Assembly (NCBI GenBank): GCA_963810905.1
Contig: CAWEPG010000010.1
Coordinates: 1 to 64,000, forward strand
DNA length: 64,000 nucleotides
DNA from: CAWBAT01 sp963810905
Lineage (GTDB): Bacteria > Acidobacteriota > Terriglobia > Versatilivoradales > Versatilivoraceae
Direction: 5' to 3'
The translations under genes were made by a program, and so were the position numbers. The notes under the pieces were generated by a model. That model did no database searches, was not told where the DNA came from, and saw only the letters and a list, made by a program, of their open reading frames with translations. Of the stretch, positions 47,741-57,943 are shown in pieces; positions within the stretch are counted from its first letter, which is position 1; the number at the start of each line of letters is the position of its first letter.

Positions 47741-48005
47741 TTTCGAAACCTCAATTCGCTAGAACTCGAAGTCGATGAGACACGAGGAGTCGCCGCGAAA
47801 TGCCCTAATCTGAGGCAAAGTGCTGTTCGCGGAAAATTCCTCTCCGATGCATTTCAAGGGGTAGGAAATTGGGCCAATCCATTCAGGCCCGATTACTGTA
47901 TCATATCCTGTTCCAGTGGGCATTAAGGCGGCTTTCGTGGCACAGTAGGCTCCAAACGATTACCTATCTAGCAGAGGTTATTGCTTTCAGTAGAAACTGA
48001 AATTT

Positions 48006-49379
48006 TTAGCGGAGGTCGTACTTCTTGGCAAAGTAGCGGAAGGAGCGGAAGGACATCTTTAATAACTCCGCCGCACGGGTTTGCACCCCGCCGGTTTTGT
48101 GAAGAGCCTCGAGGATATAGGACTTTTCAATGTCGGAGAGATGTCGTTCCAAATCGATTCCATTTTCTGGAATCTTGTCGTAATCAGAACTTTCACTCGA
48201 ATTTAAGCAGCTGATCCTGGTGGGAAGTCGTTCTGGGCGGATTTCTTCTGCCGTCTCAAAGGCCACTGCACGTTCAATGGTGTTCTCAAGTTCCCGGACG
48301 TTTCCGGGCCAATCATACTGTTCAAGCTGCCTCATGGCTTCTTCGCTTACCCCGAGAATCGAACGCTGCATTTGCACATTGTACTTCTTCAGGAAATGCC
48401 CCACAAGCGATGGGATGTCCTCTTTTCGCTTTCGCAAGGGAGGAATGTCCAAAGGGATCACACTAACTCGATAGTAGAGGTCTTCACGGAACCTATTTTC
48501 CGATACAAGCTTCAAAAGCTCCTTGTTCGTAGCGGCAATGACCCGAACGTCGACCGATACTTCATCGGTTCCTCCGACGCGGCGAAACTTTCGTTCCTGG
48601 AGCACGCGAAGGATTTTGACTTGCATGGAGAGACTCATCTCGCCAATCTCATCCAGGAAGATCGTCCCTTTATCAGCAATTTCAAACAAACCTTTCTTAT
48701 TGGACGATGCTCCTGTAAAGGCTCCTCGCATGTATCCAAAAAGTTCGCTTTCCAGGAGTGTTTCCGGAAACGCTCCGCAATTGATGGAGACAAAGGGGAG
48801 GTCGGCCCGGGAACTGTACAAATGGATCGCTTTGGCCACCAATTCCTTCCCAGTCCCACTTTCACCCGTAATGAGTACCGTGCTCTGCGTCGCCCCAATG
48901 GTTTCAATGGCCCGAAACAATTCCTTCATCATTGGGCTGTTGCCAATAATTTGGTCGATACTATTTTGCTGGCCAAATTGTTGTTTGAGCAGCCGGTGCT
49001 CTTGTCTCAACCGGTAAAATTCAAGTGACTTCGAAACGGAAATCTTCAACTCTTCAATAAAGTCTTCGTTATCCTTCAAGATGTAGTCGGACGCCCCCAT
49101 CTTGAGCGCCTGAATGGCATTTTCAGTAGTGGCATAGGCCGTCATCATAATGACCAATGTCTCGGCATTCTCCGACTTGACTTCTCGAAGGACGTCAATA
49201 CCACTTCCATCCGTCATCTTGATGTCTGTGATCACCAAGTCGAACAACCCATTCTTCAACTGTTGTGCTGCGTCCTGAAAACCAGAGGCCGCCGCCACGG
49301 TATGGCCTTCCTTTCTGAAGACGACCTGCAACACGTCGCGAATAGATCGCTCGTCATCGACAATGAGTAGCTTAGACAT
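48006..49379 (-). CDS. pilR: Sigma-54-dependent response regulator PilR
   Basis: 457 residues: receiver domain (1-125, phosphate acceptor D51 in VITDIKM), AAA+ sigma-54 activator domain (GESGTGKE Walker A; GAFTGA loop that touches sigma-54; FLDEIGEMS Walker B), and a C-terminal Fis-type helix-turn-helix (MSFRSFRYFAKKY) that is typical of PilR. It lies 9 bases after pilS on the same strand and completes the pilB-T-C-S-R run. In Pseudomonas and Myxococcus PilR activates pilin transcription. No pilA gene is in the window. Confidence 0.92.
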   Translation of the reverse strand: MSKLLIVDDERSIRDVLQVVFRKEGHTVAAASGFQDAAQQLKNGLFDLVITDIKMTDGSGIDVLREVKSENAETLVIMMTAYATTENAIQALKMGASDYILKDNEDFIEELKISVSKSLEFYRLRQEHRLLKQQFGQQNSIDQIIGNSPMMKELFRAIETIGATQSTVLITGESGTGKELVAKAIHLYSSRADLPFVSINCGAFPETLLESELFGYMRGAFTGASSNKKGLFEIADKGTIFLDEIGEMSLSMQVKILRVLQERKFRRVGGTDEVSVDVRVIAATNKELLKLVSENRFREDLYYRVSVIPLDIPPLRKRKEDIPSLVGHFLKKYNVQMQRSILGVSEEAMRQLEQYDWPGNVRELENTIERAVAFETAEEIRPERLPTRISCLNSSESSDYDKIPENGIDLERHLSDIEKSYILEALHKTGGVQTRAAELLKMSFRSFRYFAKKYDLR

Positions 49380-49388
49380 TGGAATTCC

Positions 49389-51032
49389 TCAAGCCGAAAG
49401 CGCCATTTCAGAGACTTCTGGATAACGGGGAAAAGTAATCTGAAAGACGGTTCCCTGGCCTTTCACCGAGTTTACTTTGATCGAGCCATTGTGAGCGGCA
49501 ATGATTTGCGACACGATCGAAAGGCCTAAACCCGTCCCGCCACTAAATGAAGATTGGAAGGGTTCGAAGATTTTTTCCTGCTCCTCGGGCGTAAGTCCCC
49601 GGCCCGTATCTTCAAAACTGATTTTCACTTCACCGGGGTTGGCGATTTCCAAATTGATGGAGAGTCGCCCCCCTTCGGGCATGGCCTTAACGGCATTTCC
49701 ACAAAGGTTCCAATAGATTTGCCGGATCAGATCCGGATCCCCCTGACACCGATAGGAATCTTCCGGGTTGCTGAATGAATACTCGATTTGATGGTTCGCT
49801 GAGATTTCAGGGCTATTTCGAATCAACTCCACTGTGTCCTTCGTCAAGGCTTTCAAATCCACCAGGCGCGGGGAGTAGTTGACAGGCCTGGCATAACCCA
49901 AAAACTCCGTGATGATCCGATAGAGCCGCCGGATTTCTAAAGAAATATTCTCCGCCAGCTTGTACTGATCAGGATTGAGCGGTAGTTCCGTCTTCAACAC
50001 CTGAAATGACCCGGTAATTGCGGTTAGGGGATTTCGGATTTCATGGGCAATGGAAGCCGCCATTTGCCCCAGCACCGCCATCCGGTCCTGCTGCATGACC
50101 TGCTGCTCGAGCTCCTTGATTTCCGTTAGATCCTGAAATGTAAAGACATAACCAATTTGTTTTTTTCCATCGATGAGGAACGGAGAAACTGTAAAACCAA
50201 GGTACAGGTTATGTCCTTGCGAGTTCTGGATAGTCCTCTCAAAGCGGAATGGGAGTTGCTCGTCACAAAACGCCGAACCTCTCCACGAGGTCTCCCCAAA
50301 AACTCTCCCGATATGCATGCCAATCGCTGTGTCTTGTGAAAAACCGGAGATTTCTGAAGCGGAACGGTTAAACAAAGTGATGAATCCATCGAGGTTCGTA
50401 GTGAAGAGGCCGCCCCTCATACTGTTGATAATGTTTTCATTGAAGGCCTGCAATGCAGCCAGTTTGCCGCTTTTATCTTCCAGTTCCGAGCCGGTTTTGC
50501 GGAGCGTTTCGGATAAATGACTACTCAGGTAAGCGACGGCATAAAAAGCAAAAATATTGGTTCCGATCAGGTAGCGTATGGTCCTGGGGTCCGTCACGTT
50601 GTAGAGAGTGGAAGGAAGAATTCCCCACTCCGTCAACTGGTATTGGGCCACTACCAGAAAGGCGCTCATGGTAGAGGCAATGTAGGCTCCTCTGCGATAC
50701 AGCAGGATGCTCGCCATGATGATGGACAGTAAGTAGAGAAACAGAAAGTAACTGTCTATCCCGCCGGTACAGTAGATGATGGCCGAAATAACGAGCAGGT
50801 CGCTGCAAGTCTGAAGATAAGCCTGCCAAACATACTTCTTGTGAAATCGGAGGACCAGGTAGTGGATAGCGCTGATGATATAGATTGCCACGACGACCCG
50901 CGATAGGCCTTTGGCCGCTTCATTAAGCGATACGGCAGACTCCACACCCAGGATGACACCCAGCAGGGTCGTGGCGACAACGATCCGTAACTTAATGAGC
51001 CAGGAAAGCCATTCACGAATGTTTTTTGGCAT
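49389..51032 (-). CDS. pilS: Pilus sensor histidine kinase PilS
   Basis: 547 residues: about six N-terminal membrane helices (10-170), a PAS domain (about 205-310), the dimerisation/phosphoacceptor helix 'MAASIAHEIRNPLTAITG' and an ATPase domain (NAVKAMPEGG, DTGRGLTPEE, GGTGLGLSIV). This order matches PilS. ATG at 51032 is preferred to TTG at 51038; there is no clear ribosome binding site. It would phosphorylate PilR, whose gene follows after 9 bases. Confidence 0.92.
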   Translation of the reverse strand: MPKNIREWLSWLIKLRIVVATTLLGVILGVESAVSLNEAAKGLSRVVVAIYIISAIHYLVLRFHKKYVWQAYLQTCSDLLVISAIIYCTGGIDSYFLFLYLLSIIMASILLYRRGAYIASTMSAFLVVAQYQLTEWGILPSTLYNVTDPRTIRYLIGTNIFAFYAVAYLSSHLSETLRKTGSELEDKSGKLAALQAFNENIINSMRGGLFTTNLDGFITLFNRSASEISGFSQDTAIGMHIGRVFGETSWRGSAFCDEQLPFRFERTIQNSQGHNLYLGFTVSPFLIDGKKQIGYVFTFQDLTEIKELEQQVMQQDRMAVLGQMAASIAHEIRNPLTAITGSFQVLKTELPLNPDQYKLAENISLEIRRLYRIITEFLGYARPVNYSPRLVDLKALTKDTVELIRNSPEISANHQIEYSFSNPEDSYRCQGDPDLIRQIYWNLCGNAVKAMPEGGRLSINLEIANPGEVKISFEDTGRGLTPEEQEKIFEPFQSSFSGGTGLGLSIVSQIIAAHNGSIKVNSVKGQGTVFQITFPRYPEVSEMALSA

Positions 51033-51111
51033 ACTCAAAAAAGGAGAGGGTCAATGATCCGAACATCTCAACAAATCGATCCTTGACCCTCGAGTCTTCC
51101 AGCAGGAATTA

Positions 51112-52318
51112 CTACCCCGATAATTTCGAAATCAGCGAGAAGAGCGGCAAGTACATCGATATCACGATCCCACCGACCATGACACCCAATACCAGGATCA
51201 TGATCGGCTCGATGGCGGTGAGCAGATCGGCTACAGCGGCATCAACCTCATCTTCGAAGAACTCAGCGATCTTCGTCAGCATGGTGTCGAGCGCACCGGT
51301 CTGCTCTCCCACACTCACCATTTGCGTCACCATCGTCGGGAAAACGCCTGTTTCACGAAGCGGTTCCACGATTGTCTTTCCTTGTTCAACGGAAGATCTG
51401 GTTCTCATGATGGCTTGTTCAATAATGGCGTTCCCGGCCGTTTTAGCCGTGATCGTTAAAGCCTCAAGAATCGGAACGCCACTGGTAATTAACGTGGACA
51501 AAGTTCTGGAGAAGCGCGCGACTGCGATTTTTCTCAGAACTCCTCCCAGCACTGGAACCTTCAGGAGTAAGACCGTCCACTACCATACGGCCATTCTCAG
51601 TGGCGTAATATCTTCGAAACGCATAGCCAGCTGCCACAAACAGTGGAATCATGAAGATGATGTAGCGGCCGACGAAATTGCTCAAGGCGATAACAATGCG
51701 AGTGGGGAGTGGCAGTCCAGCATCTAGGCTGGCAAATAAATTGACGAAAATAGGGACGACTTTCCAGAGAATAAGGATAATGACACCGATAGCAATGGAC
51801 ATCACAGCAATGGGATAAACCATGGCGGATTGGACTGCGCGCCTGAGTTTCACCGCCTTCTCAATATAGGAAGAAAGACGCTGCAGGATTGTGTCGAGAA
51901 TACCGCCGGCCTCTCCAGCTGCTACCATGTTGGTGTACAGCTCATTAAATACTTTGGGGTGTTGCGCCAACGCAAAGGCCAGGGTTGATCCCCCCTCCAC
52001 GTCGGTCCGAACAGCTTGGAGAACTTGTTGGAAGACCTTGTTCTCCTGCTGTTGGCTAAGAGCTTCGAGGCACTGGACCAAGGGTAATCCGGCATCAATC
52101 ATCACTGAAAACTGGCGAGTGAAAATTGCCAGCTCCTTCGTTTTGACCTTTCCGCCGAATTTAGGAAGCGAAAGCTCTTTTCCTTTCTCCTTCACCATCA
52201 TCGGGTTAATCTGCTCCCGGCGCAGTGCGGCAAGTAGGGTCTGTTTGTTATCGGCTTCGCGCTCGCCACGCACTTCGACACCGGCCCTTGATTTACCTCG
52301 ATATGCATAGACTGGCAT
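51112..52318 (-). pseudogene. pilC: Type IV pilus platform protein PilC, single frameshift
   Basis: The inner-membrane platform protein of the pilus motor, GspF family. It has two repeats of the T2SF domain (FTRQFSVMIDAGLPLVQCLE, and 'FSRTLSTLITSGVPILEAL' in the second) and three membrane helices. The reading frame breaks at about 51565: 'MVVDGL' should continue as LLKVPVLGGVLRKIAV, which needs removal of one base in GGTCTTACTCC. With the frame repaired the protein is about 402 residues, the normal size. As pilB, pilT, pilS and pilR around it are intact, an assembly error is the simplest explanation. Confidence 0.9.
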
Positions 52319-52406
52319 GGTTACTCCTCGTTCAACGCAACACGATGTTCGGATCGGTTGGACAACTCACTTTCTCAAAATTCCACCTGGCAATGGGGCT
52401 CATGAT

Positions 52407-53531
52407 CTAGCGCATGGTGCGCCCCAGGGCAGGAGTGGGCATGCGACCCGGGACTATTGGCCCCCGGTTGATCATGTCCTGTAATTCATCCGAATTACTT
52501 GACCGGCCCAGCGCGGTTTGTAGAGTAATCTGTTTAGTGAAATAGAGATTGGCCAGCGACTGATTAAATGTTTGCATTCCATACTTTTCCTGCCCGGTCT
52601 GCATCGCTGAATAGATTTGATGCACTTTATCTTCGCGAATCAGATTGCGGATCGCGGAATTGGGGATCATAATTTCCATAGCCATCGCACGCCCTGCCCC
52701 GGAAGCCTTTGGCAGGAGCGCTTGGCAGAGAATCCCTTCGAGCACCAAGGAGAGTTGGGCCCGAATTTGCGACTGCTGATGCGCAGGGAAGACATCAATG
52801 ACTCGGTTAATCGTGGAGGCCGCTGAATTGGTATGCAATGTTCCAAATGTCAAGTGTCCCGTCTCCGCGATGCGCAGGGCCGATTCGACGGTTTCGAGAT
52901 CACGCATTTCACCGATCAATACGACGTCCGGATCCTGCCGAAGAGCAGCCCGCAGAGCGCTAGCGAAACCATGAGTATCGGCGTGAACCTCGCGCTGATT
53001 CACCAAACAGTTTTTGTGTCCGTGGAGGTACTCGATCGGGTCTTCTATCGTGATGATGTGTTCGTGCCGGTCCGCATTAATTTTATCCAGCATGGAAGCC
53101 AGTGTCGTCGATTTACCACTTCCCGTCGGCCCAGTCACCAGCACCAAGCCTCTTGGCTTCTCACACAAAGTCTTAATCACGGCCGGAAGATTGAGCGCCT
53201 CAAATGTCTTGATTTCGTACGGAATCGATCGGAAGACCGCACCCACGGCTCCGCGTTGATTAAAAACATTGGCCCGAAACCGAGACAGATTCTTGATCCC
53301 AAAAGAAAAATCGATTTCTAATTGCTCTTCGAAACGATGCTTTTGCGCGTCGGTCAGCACACTGTAAGCCAGCTGTTTCGTGTCAGTAGCTGTCAAAAGC
53401 GGGTACTCGGTGAGCTGCCTGAGATGGCCATCCACACGCACTTGCGGGGGAGTATTGGTCGTAATATGTAGATCTGATCCTCCCATTTCCGTCATTTTCT
53501 TGAGAAGCTCACTGAGAGAAACAAGCGCCAT
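52407..53531 (-). CDS. pilT: Type IV pilus retraction ATPase PilT
   Basis: 374 residues. The N-terminal PAS-like domain is followed by the Walker A motif GPTGSGKST, the Asp box (TIEDPIEYLH), Walker B (VVLIGEMRD) and the His box 'RIAETGHLTFGTLHTNSA'. The AIRNLIRE motif, needed for retraction in PilT, is complete. A hexameric cytoplasmic ATPase that depolymerises the pilus for twitching. It lies between pilB and pilC. Confidence 0.96.
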   Translation of the reverse strand: MALVSLSELLKKMTEMGGSDLHITTNTPPQVRVDGHLRQLTEYPLLTATDTKQLAYSVLTDAQKHRFEEQLEIDFSFGIKNLSRFRANVFNQRGAVGAVFRSIPYEIKTFEALNLPAVIKTLCEKPRGLVLVTGPTGSGKSTTLASMLDKINADRHEHIITIEDPIEYLHGHKNCLVNQREVHADTHGFASALRAALRQDPDVVLIGEMRDLETVESALRIAETGHLTFGTLHTNSAASTINRVIDVFPAHQQSQIRAQLSLVLEGILCQALLPKASGAGRAMAMEIMIPNSAIRNLIREDKVHQIYSAMQTGQEKYGMQTFNQSLANLYFTKQITLQTALGRSSNSDELQDMINRGPIVPGRMPTPALGRTMR

Positions 53532-53583
53532 CGTATACCTTCCTTCTCCTTCAAAGTGATGGTGGGCCTACCCTTGGGTTGGT

Positions 53584-55320
53584 CTACTTCACCGTCTCGC
53601 GTAAAACTTCTTCCATGGTGGTGACCCCATCACGCAGTTTCTGTAAACCACTTCCGCGAAGCGTAATCATTCCATTCTCGACTGCTTTCTTCTTGAGCTC
53701 GATCCCTGAGGCTCCAATGAGGATCAGTTCACGCAGATCATCATTGATTTCCATCACCTCATAGAGGCCGACCCGCCCCTTATAGCCAGTCCCGTTGCAA
53801 GTCTGGCATCCCTTCCCCCGATAAGTGATGAGTTTCTTGGCTTCGGCCGGGGAGAAACCAGCATCTACCAATGCCTGAGGAGGGGTCGCCATTTCCTCTT
53901 TGCAATCTTTACAAACACGGCGAATTAACCGCTGCGCACAGATTAGATGCACGGAGGTAGCCACCAAAAACGGTTCAATTCCCATGTTCATCAATCGGCT
54001 AATCGTCGACGGAGCATCATTGGTGTGTAACGTACTCAACACAAGATGTCCGGTCAATGCTGCCTTAACAGCAATTTCTGCCGTCTCGAAGTCGCGGATC
54101 TCTCCCACGAGGATGATATTGGGATCTTGTCGGAGAAAGGAACGCAATGCCGCTGCGAAGTTCAGACCAATCTGCTCTTTCATCTGAACCTGGTTGATTC
54201 CGGCCAAGTTGAATTCCACTGGATCCTCAGCAGTCATGATGTTGGTATCTATCTTGTTGAGGCGGGCGATGGATGAATAGAGCGTATTGGTTTTTCCGCT
54301 TCCCGTTGGGCCCGTGACCAGCACCATGCCATAGGGCTTGAGGATCGCCGCTTCGAATCGCTTTAACGGGTCGGGTTCGAAACCCAGGCGGGTCATGTCC
54401 AACATGAGGTTGTCTTTATCCAAAAGTCGTAGGACCACTTTTTCCCCGTAAAGAGTCGGAAGAACGGAGACACGAAAATCAAGGTCTTTGGCTTTCCCCT
54501 CGTTTTTCATCTTGATTTTTATTCGACCGTCCTGCGGAAGTCGCTTCTCCGAAATGTCCAACTTCGCCATGATCTTGAGTCGCGAAGTAATCGCATCTTT
54601 GAGTTTCAGCGGCGGATTCATAACGGCATTCAGAACCCCGTCAATTCGGAAGCGAACGCGAAACTCTTTTTCATAGGGTTCGAGATGGATGTCACTGGCA
54701 CCGCGCTTGACTGCATTGGAAAGAACTAGATTAACCAATTTGACGATCGGCGCTTCCTCGGCAGCCTGCTCCAACCCTTCCAGATCGATGGCCTCTTCTT
54801 CCGATGCCACTTCCAAAGATGTGTCGTCCCCATCGACCGATTTCGGATCGACGATCGCGATGTCTTCCATCACTTTCTTCAGTTCGATGGAATGAGTGGT
54901 CCCATAATATTTATCAATGGATTCCCGGATCGCCGTTTCAGAGGCCACGACAGGTTCAATATTGAACCCTGTCATGAACTTGATATCGTCCATGGCAAAA
55001 ACGTTGGTGGGATCAATCATCGCAATCGTCAGCGTCGATCCCACGCGGCTAAGCGGCATGATCTGATACTTTTGAGCTGTTTCCACTGGGATCAGCTTGA
55101 CCACTCCCGGTTCGACATCGAAAAAAGATAAATTGATGGAAGGAACACCATACTGACGTGACAGAATGGCTGTAATCTCGTCATCGGTCACAAATCCGAG
55201 CTTAATCAGACAATGGCCCAGTCGACCGCCATGGACACGTTGGTACTCCAGCGCTTCCTTAAGCTGTTGCTGGGTAATTAGATTTTCTTTGACCAGCAAA
55301 TCCCCGATTTTTGAGGACAT
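53584..55320 (-). CDS. pilB: Type IV pilus extension ATPase PilB
   Basis: 578 residues with an N-terminal MshEN-type domain (residues 1-140; in some homologs this binds cyclic di-GMP), then the GspE-type ATPase: Walker A GPTGSGKTNTL, Asp box TAEDPVEFN, Walker B 'ILVGEIRDFETAEI' and 'TGHLVLSTLHTNDA'. Four zinc cysteines lie in VCKDCKEE and CQTCNGTG. It is the first gene of the run, with a strong promoter at 55406-55434. Confidence 0.96.
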   Translation of the reverse strand: MSSKIGDLLVKENLITQQQLKEALEYQRVHGGRLGHCLIKLGFVTDDEITAILSRQYGVPSINLSFFDVEPGVVKLIPVETAQKYQIMPLSRVGSTLTIAMIDPTNVFAMDDIKFMTGFNIEPVVASETAIRESIDKYYGTTHSIELKKVMEDIAIVDPKSVDGDDTSLEVASEEEAIDLEGLEQAAEEAPIVKLVNLVLSNAVKRGASDIHLEPYEKEFRVRFRIDGVLNAVMNPPLKLKDAITSRLKIMAKLDISEKRLPQDGRIKIKMKNEGKAKDLDFRVSVLPTLYGEKVVLRLLDKDNLMLDMTRLGFEPDPLKRFEAAILKPYGMVLVTGPTGSGKTNTLYSSIARLNKIDTNIMTAEDPVEFNLAGINQVQMKEQIGLNFAAALRSFLRQDPNIILVGEIRDFETAEIAVKAALTGHLVLSTLHTNDAPSTISRLMNMGIEPFLVATSVHLICAQRLIRRVCKDCKEEMATPPQALVDAGFSPAEAKKLITYRGKGCQTCNGTGYKGRVGLYEVMEINDDLRELILIGASGIELKKKAVENGMITLRGSGLQKLRDGVTTMEEVLRETVK

Positions 55321-55405
55321 TCAGTTATCTCCATGACAAATTCTCGGCAAATCGCCGGATTTCCTTATTGAATTTTGGGGAAAGTTGACAAAAATTGTTA
55401 GAGAT

Positions 55406-55434
55406 ATGCTATTCCATGCATTATTTTATGTCAA
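55406..55434 (-). promoter_or_regulatory. Sigma-70 promoter of the pil operon
   Basis: On the minus strand TTGACA (55429-55434) and TAGCAT (55406-55411) are 17 bases apart, about 86 bases before the pilB ATG. The 283-base region is shared with divergent ntrY. I saw no convincing promoter for ntrY and no sigma-54 (GG-N10-GC) site. Confidence 0.6.
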
Positions 55435-55603
55435 GAAATCGGCACACTACCGTTCCTTCAGGTTGAATGCTATATCGGACAGCAAGATGCAATGCCTTAG
55501 TAGAGTCTGAATCAATATGAATTAATGGGTGATTTCGTGGGGTGGATTCTATACAATTAAACGCTTAGAATAATGTCGTCAGCACGTTCAGATATATTGG
55601 CCT

Positions 55604-57898
55604 ATGCAGTCTGAGCAGTCCAAAAGACAGAAAACCGTCATCATCCTTTCCGCCGCTGTTCTTCTCCTTTTAATATTTGCTGTCCTGCAGCAGGCGATCA
55701 ACCTCACCCCTTACTTCGACGTACCTGACCATCAGACTGCCCTTCTCCTCTGGGCTTTGATGTCCCTAAACGTTGTCTTGCTGACGGTCTGCATCCTCAT
55801 CCTCTTGCGGCATTTGCTCAAGTTGTATTACGAGCGCAAGAGTCAGCAGCTTGGTTCGAAATTTAGGACCAAACTGGTATTTGCATTCCTAGGGCTCTCT
55901 TTTATTCCAGTTATTTTCATGTCCTTTTTTGCGTATTTCCTGCTAAACCGGAATCTTGATAAATGGTTCAGTACCCCGATTGATCAGGTTGTGAATAATG
56001 TGGATCTGATCGTGCGTGAGATGAACCAGGACGCCAGTAATTATTCGGCTCGTATTGCTGCATTCCTTGCCAATCACAGCGTTGTCAACCGTCTGATTTC
56101 TAGTCCTAACGCGGAGAGTCTGCGGGACTTCGACGATCTCACATCCAAGCTAGGTATATCGGTCCTCCTGACTTTTGATAAGTCAGGGAATCCGATTTTC
56201 TTATATCAGGGCAATTCCCTTCTGGACCCACAAACGCGGGAGTTCAAAAAGTGGCTCGAGCGATTGAGGGCTGTTGGATGGGTACAATCGAATGGGCAAC
56301 TAACCGACTCCTTCTTCCGAACGCCCGTCAACCCTAGCGGTGCGAAATCCCCGATCATTTCGACATTGGATGATGATGGGAAGGAAATCTTTTTAGCAGG
56401 TTCAAAAATTCCCCTGACCCAATCAAACGCCTCAGGCGGTTTGATTGTTGGATTCAAAATCAAGGGGACTCTGCTAAATCTGGCAGGGCAGATTGCTAAG
56501 TCGAGCACGGAATACCGGAACCGCTCGAAAGAGCGAAAACTGGTCCGGTATAATTTCATGCTTTGGCTAGGTCTGATCACTCTCCTGGTCCTTTTTGCCG
56601 CAGTTTGGATTGGACTCTATTTATCGAAGAAAATTGCGATACCCATTCGAGCATTGGCAGAAGCGGCAAAAGAGATTTCCACCGGTAATCTACTTTTCCG
56701 CGTGAATTGTCCCGCCGAAGACGAGCTTGGAATTTTGGTGAATTCTTTCAATCAGATGACGGCGCAACTGCATGAAGGTTCTCAAAAATTGGAACAATCT
56801 TACCAGGACCTCGAAGCCATCAACCGTGCCTTGGTAGAAAAGCGGCGGTATACCGAAGCGGTCCTGGAAAATATCCCGACCGGGGTGATCTCTATTTCAC
56901 CCGAATTTCGAATCAGTAAGATGAATAAGGCAGCGTTGACGATGATAGGATGCGACCCGACCGTCGTGTCCAGTTTAGTTCAAGATATTTTTCAAGGAAA
57001 AGACTATCCCGAAATACTTACTCTGCTGGAAAAAGCTGGTCGGGTTGGCTTGGCGGCTCGCGATCTGCGCATTCACCGACCCGGCCGCACTCTCTATTGT
57101 GCCGTCACCATCAGTTCGCTACTGGAGGATGATGAACTCTCCCAGGGTTATGTCATGGTGTTGGAAGATTTGACGGAAGTCTTGAAAGGACAGAAAGCCA
57201 ATGCTTGGCGGGAAGTCGCTCGACGGATGGCTCATGAAATCAAGAATCCATTGACTCCCATTCAATTGTCCGCCGATCGGCTACTGAAGAATTATGCAAA
57301 GTCCAAGACGGATTTGCTTTTTCCTCGAAGAGGTACGGACGGATTTGATGCGGTGTTGCAAGAATGCGTTCAGACGATCACGCAGGAAGTTTCGACATTG
57401 AAATCGATGGTGGACGAGTTTTCCCGATTTGCCCGCCTGCCGAATACCAACATGGTTTCTGCTAATTTAAATCAGCTGATCGAAAATGCGCTTTCTTCTT
57501 ACAATGGCCGGTTTGAAGGCATCCATCTGATCAAAGAATTGGGGACTGATTTGCCTGATATTCATGTCGATCCAGAGCAATTGAGACGCGTCTTTGTAAA
57601 TCTTTTTGACAATGCAATCGAAGCTATGGAGGATGCAACACAAAAGGAGCTCACGGTCCTAAGCTGTTTTTTGAGTAAGAATGAAACCATTCAGATAATC
57701 ATTAGAGATTCAGGCCACGGAATTACCCCTGCCGATAAAGACAAATTATTCCTCCCCTATTTCTCAACGCGAAAACGAGGGACCGGCCTGGGATTAGCCA
57801 TTGTGAGCCGAATCATTGCGGACCACAAAGGCTATATTCATGTTGAAGATAATTACCCATGTGGAGCCAGTTTTGTTCTGGAGCTCCCCACCCGATGA
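55604..57898 (+). CDS. ntrY: NtrY-family sensor histidine kinase
   Basis: 764 residues. Three or more membrane helices in the first 125 residues are followed by a periplasmic region (about 125-305), a further helix, a HAMP domain (KKIAIPIRALAEAAKEISTG), a PAS domain (ENIPTGVISI), the phosphoacceptor 'VARRMAHEIKNPLTPIQLSA' and an ATPase domain (NLFDNAIEAM, DSGHGITP, GTGLGLAIV). The 'HEIKNPLTPIQLSA' form and the layout are those of NtrY, which responds to nitrogen or redox state in alphaproteobacteria. It is followed by ntrX after 45 bases. Confidence 0.88.
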   Translation: MQSEQSKRQKTVIILSAAVLLLLIFAVLQQAINLTPYFDVPDHQTALLLWALMSLNVVLLTVCILILLRHLLKLYYERKSQQLGSKFRTKLVFAFLGLSFIPVIFMSFFAYFLLNRNLDKWFSTPIDQVVNNVDLIVREMNQDASNYSARIAAFLANHSVVNRLISSPNAESLRDFDDLTSKLGISVLLTFDKSGNPIFLYQGNSLLDPQTREFKKWLERLRAVGWVQSNGQLTDSFFRTPVNPSGAKSPIISTLDDDGKEIFLAGSKIPLTQSNASGGLIVGFKIKGTLLNLAGQIAKSSTEYRNRSKERKLVRYNFMLWLGLITLLVLFAAVWIGLYLSKKIAIPIRALAEAAKEISTGNLLFRVNCPAEDELGILVNSFNQMTAQLHEGSQKLEQSYQDLEAINRALVEKRRYTEAVLENIPTGVISISPEFRISKMNKAALTMIGCDPTVVSSLVQDIFQGKDYPEILTLLEKAGRVGLAARDLRIHRPGRTLYCAVTISSLLEDDELSQGYVMVLEDLTEVLKGQKANAWREVARRMAHEIKNPLTPIQLSADRLLKNYAKSKTDLLFPRRGTDGFDAVLQECVQTITQEVSTLKSMVDEFSRFARLPNTNMVSANLNQLIENALSSYNGRFEGIHLIKELGTDLPDIHVDPEQLRRVFVNLFDNAIEAMEDATQKELTVLSCFLSKNETIQIIIRDSGHGITPADKDKLFLPYFSTRKRGTGLGLAIVSRIIADHKGYIHVEDNYPCGASFVLELPTR

Positions 57899-57943
57899 AC
57901 CCAACAGGATGACAAGACAACTAGTTTCATGAGGCCTTGACAC

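Noticed and set aside
47938..47955. TGGCAC as a possible sigma-54 promoter half
   Set aside because: The required GC element at the correct spacing is missing.
48372..49028. 218-residue plus-strand frame
   Set aside because: It lies wholly opposite pilR, which has every expected motif.
51026..51727. 233-residue plus-strand frame
   Set aside because: Antisense to pilC on both sides of its frameshift, rich in Ser and Thr as expected of a shadow.
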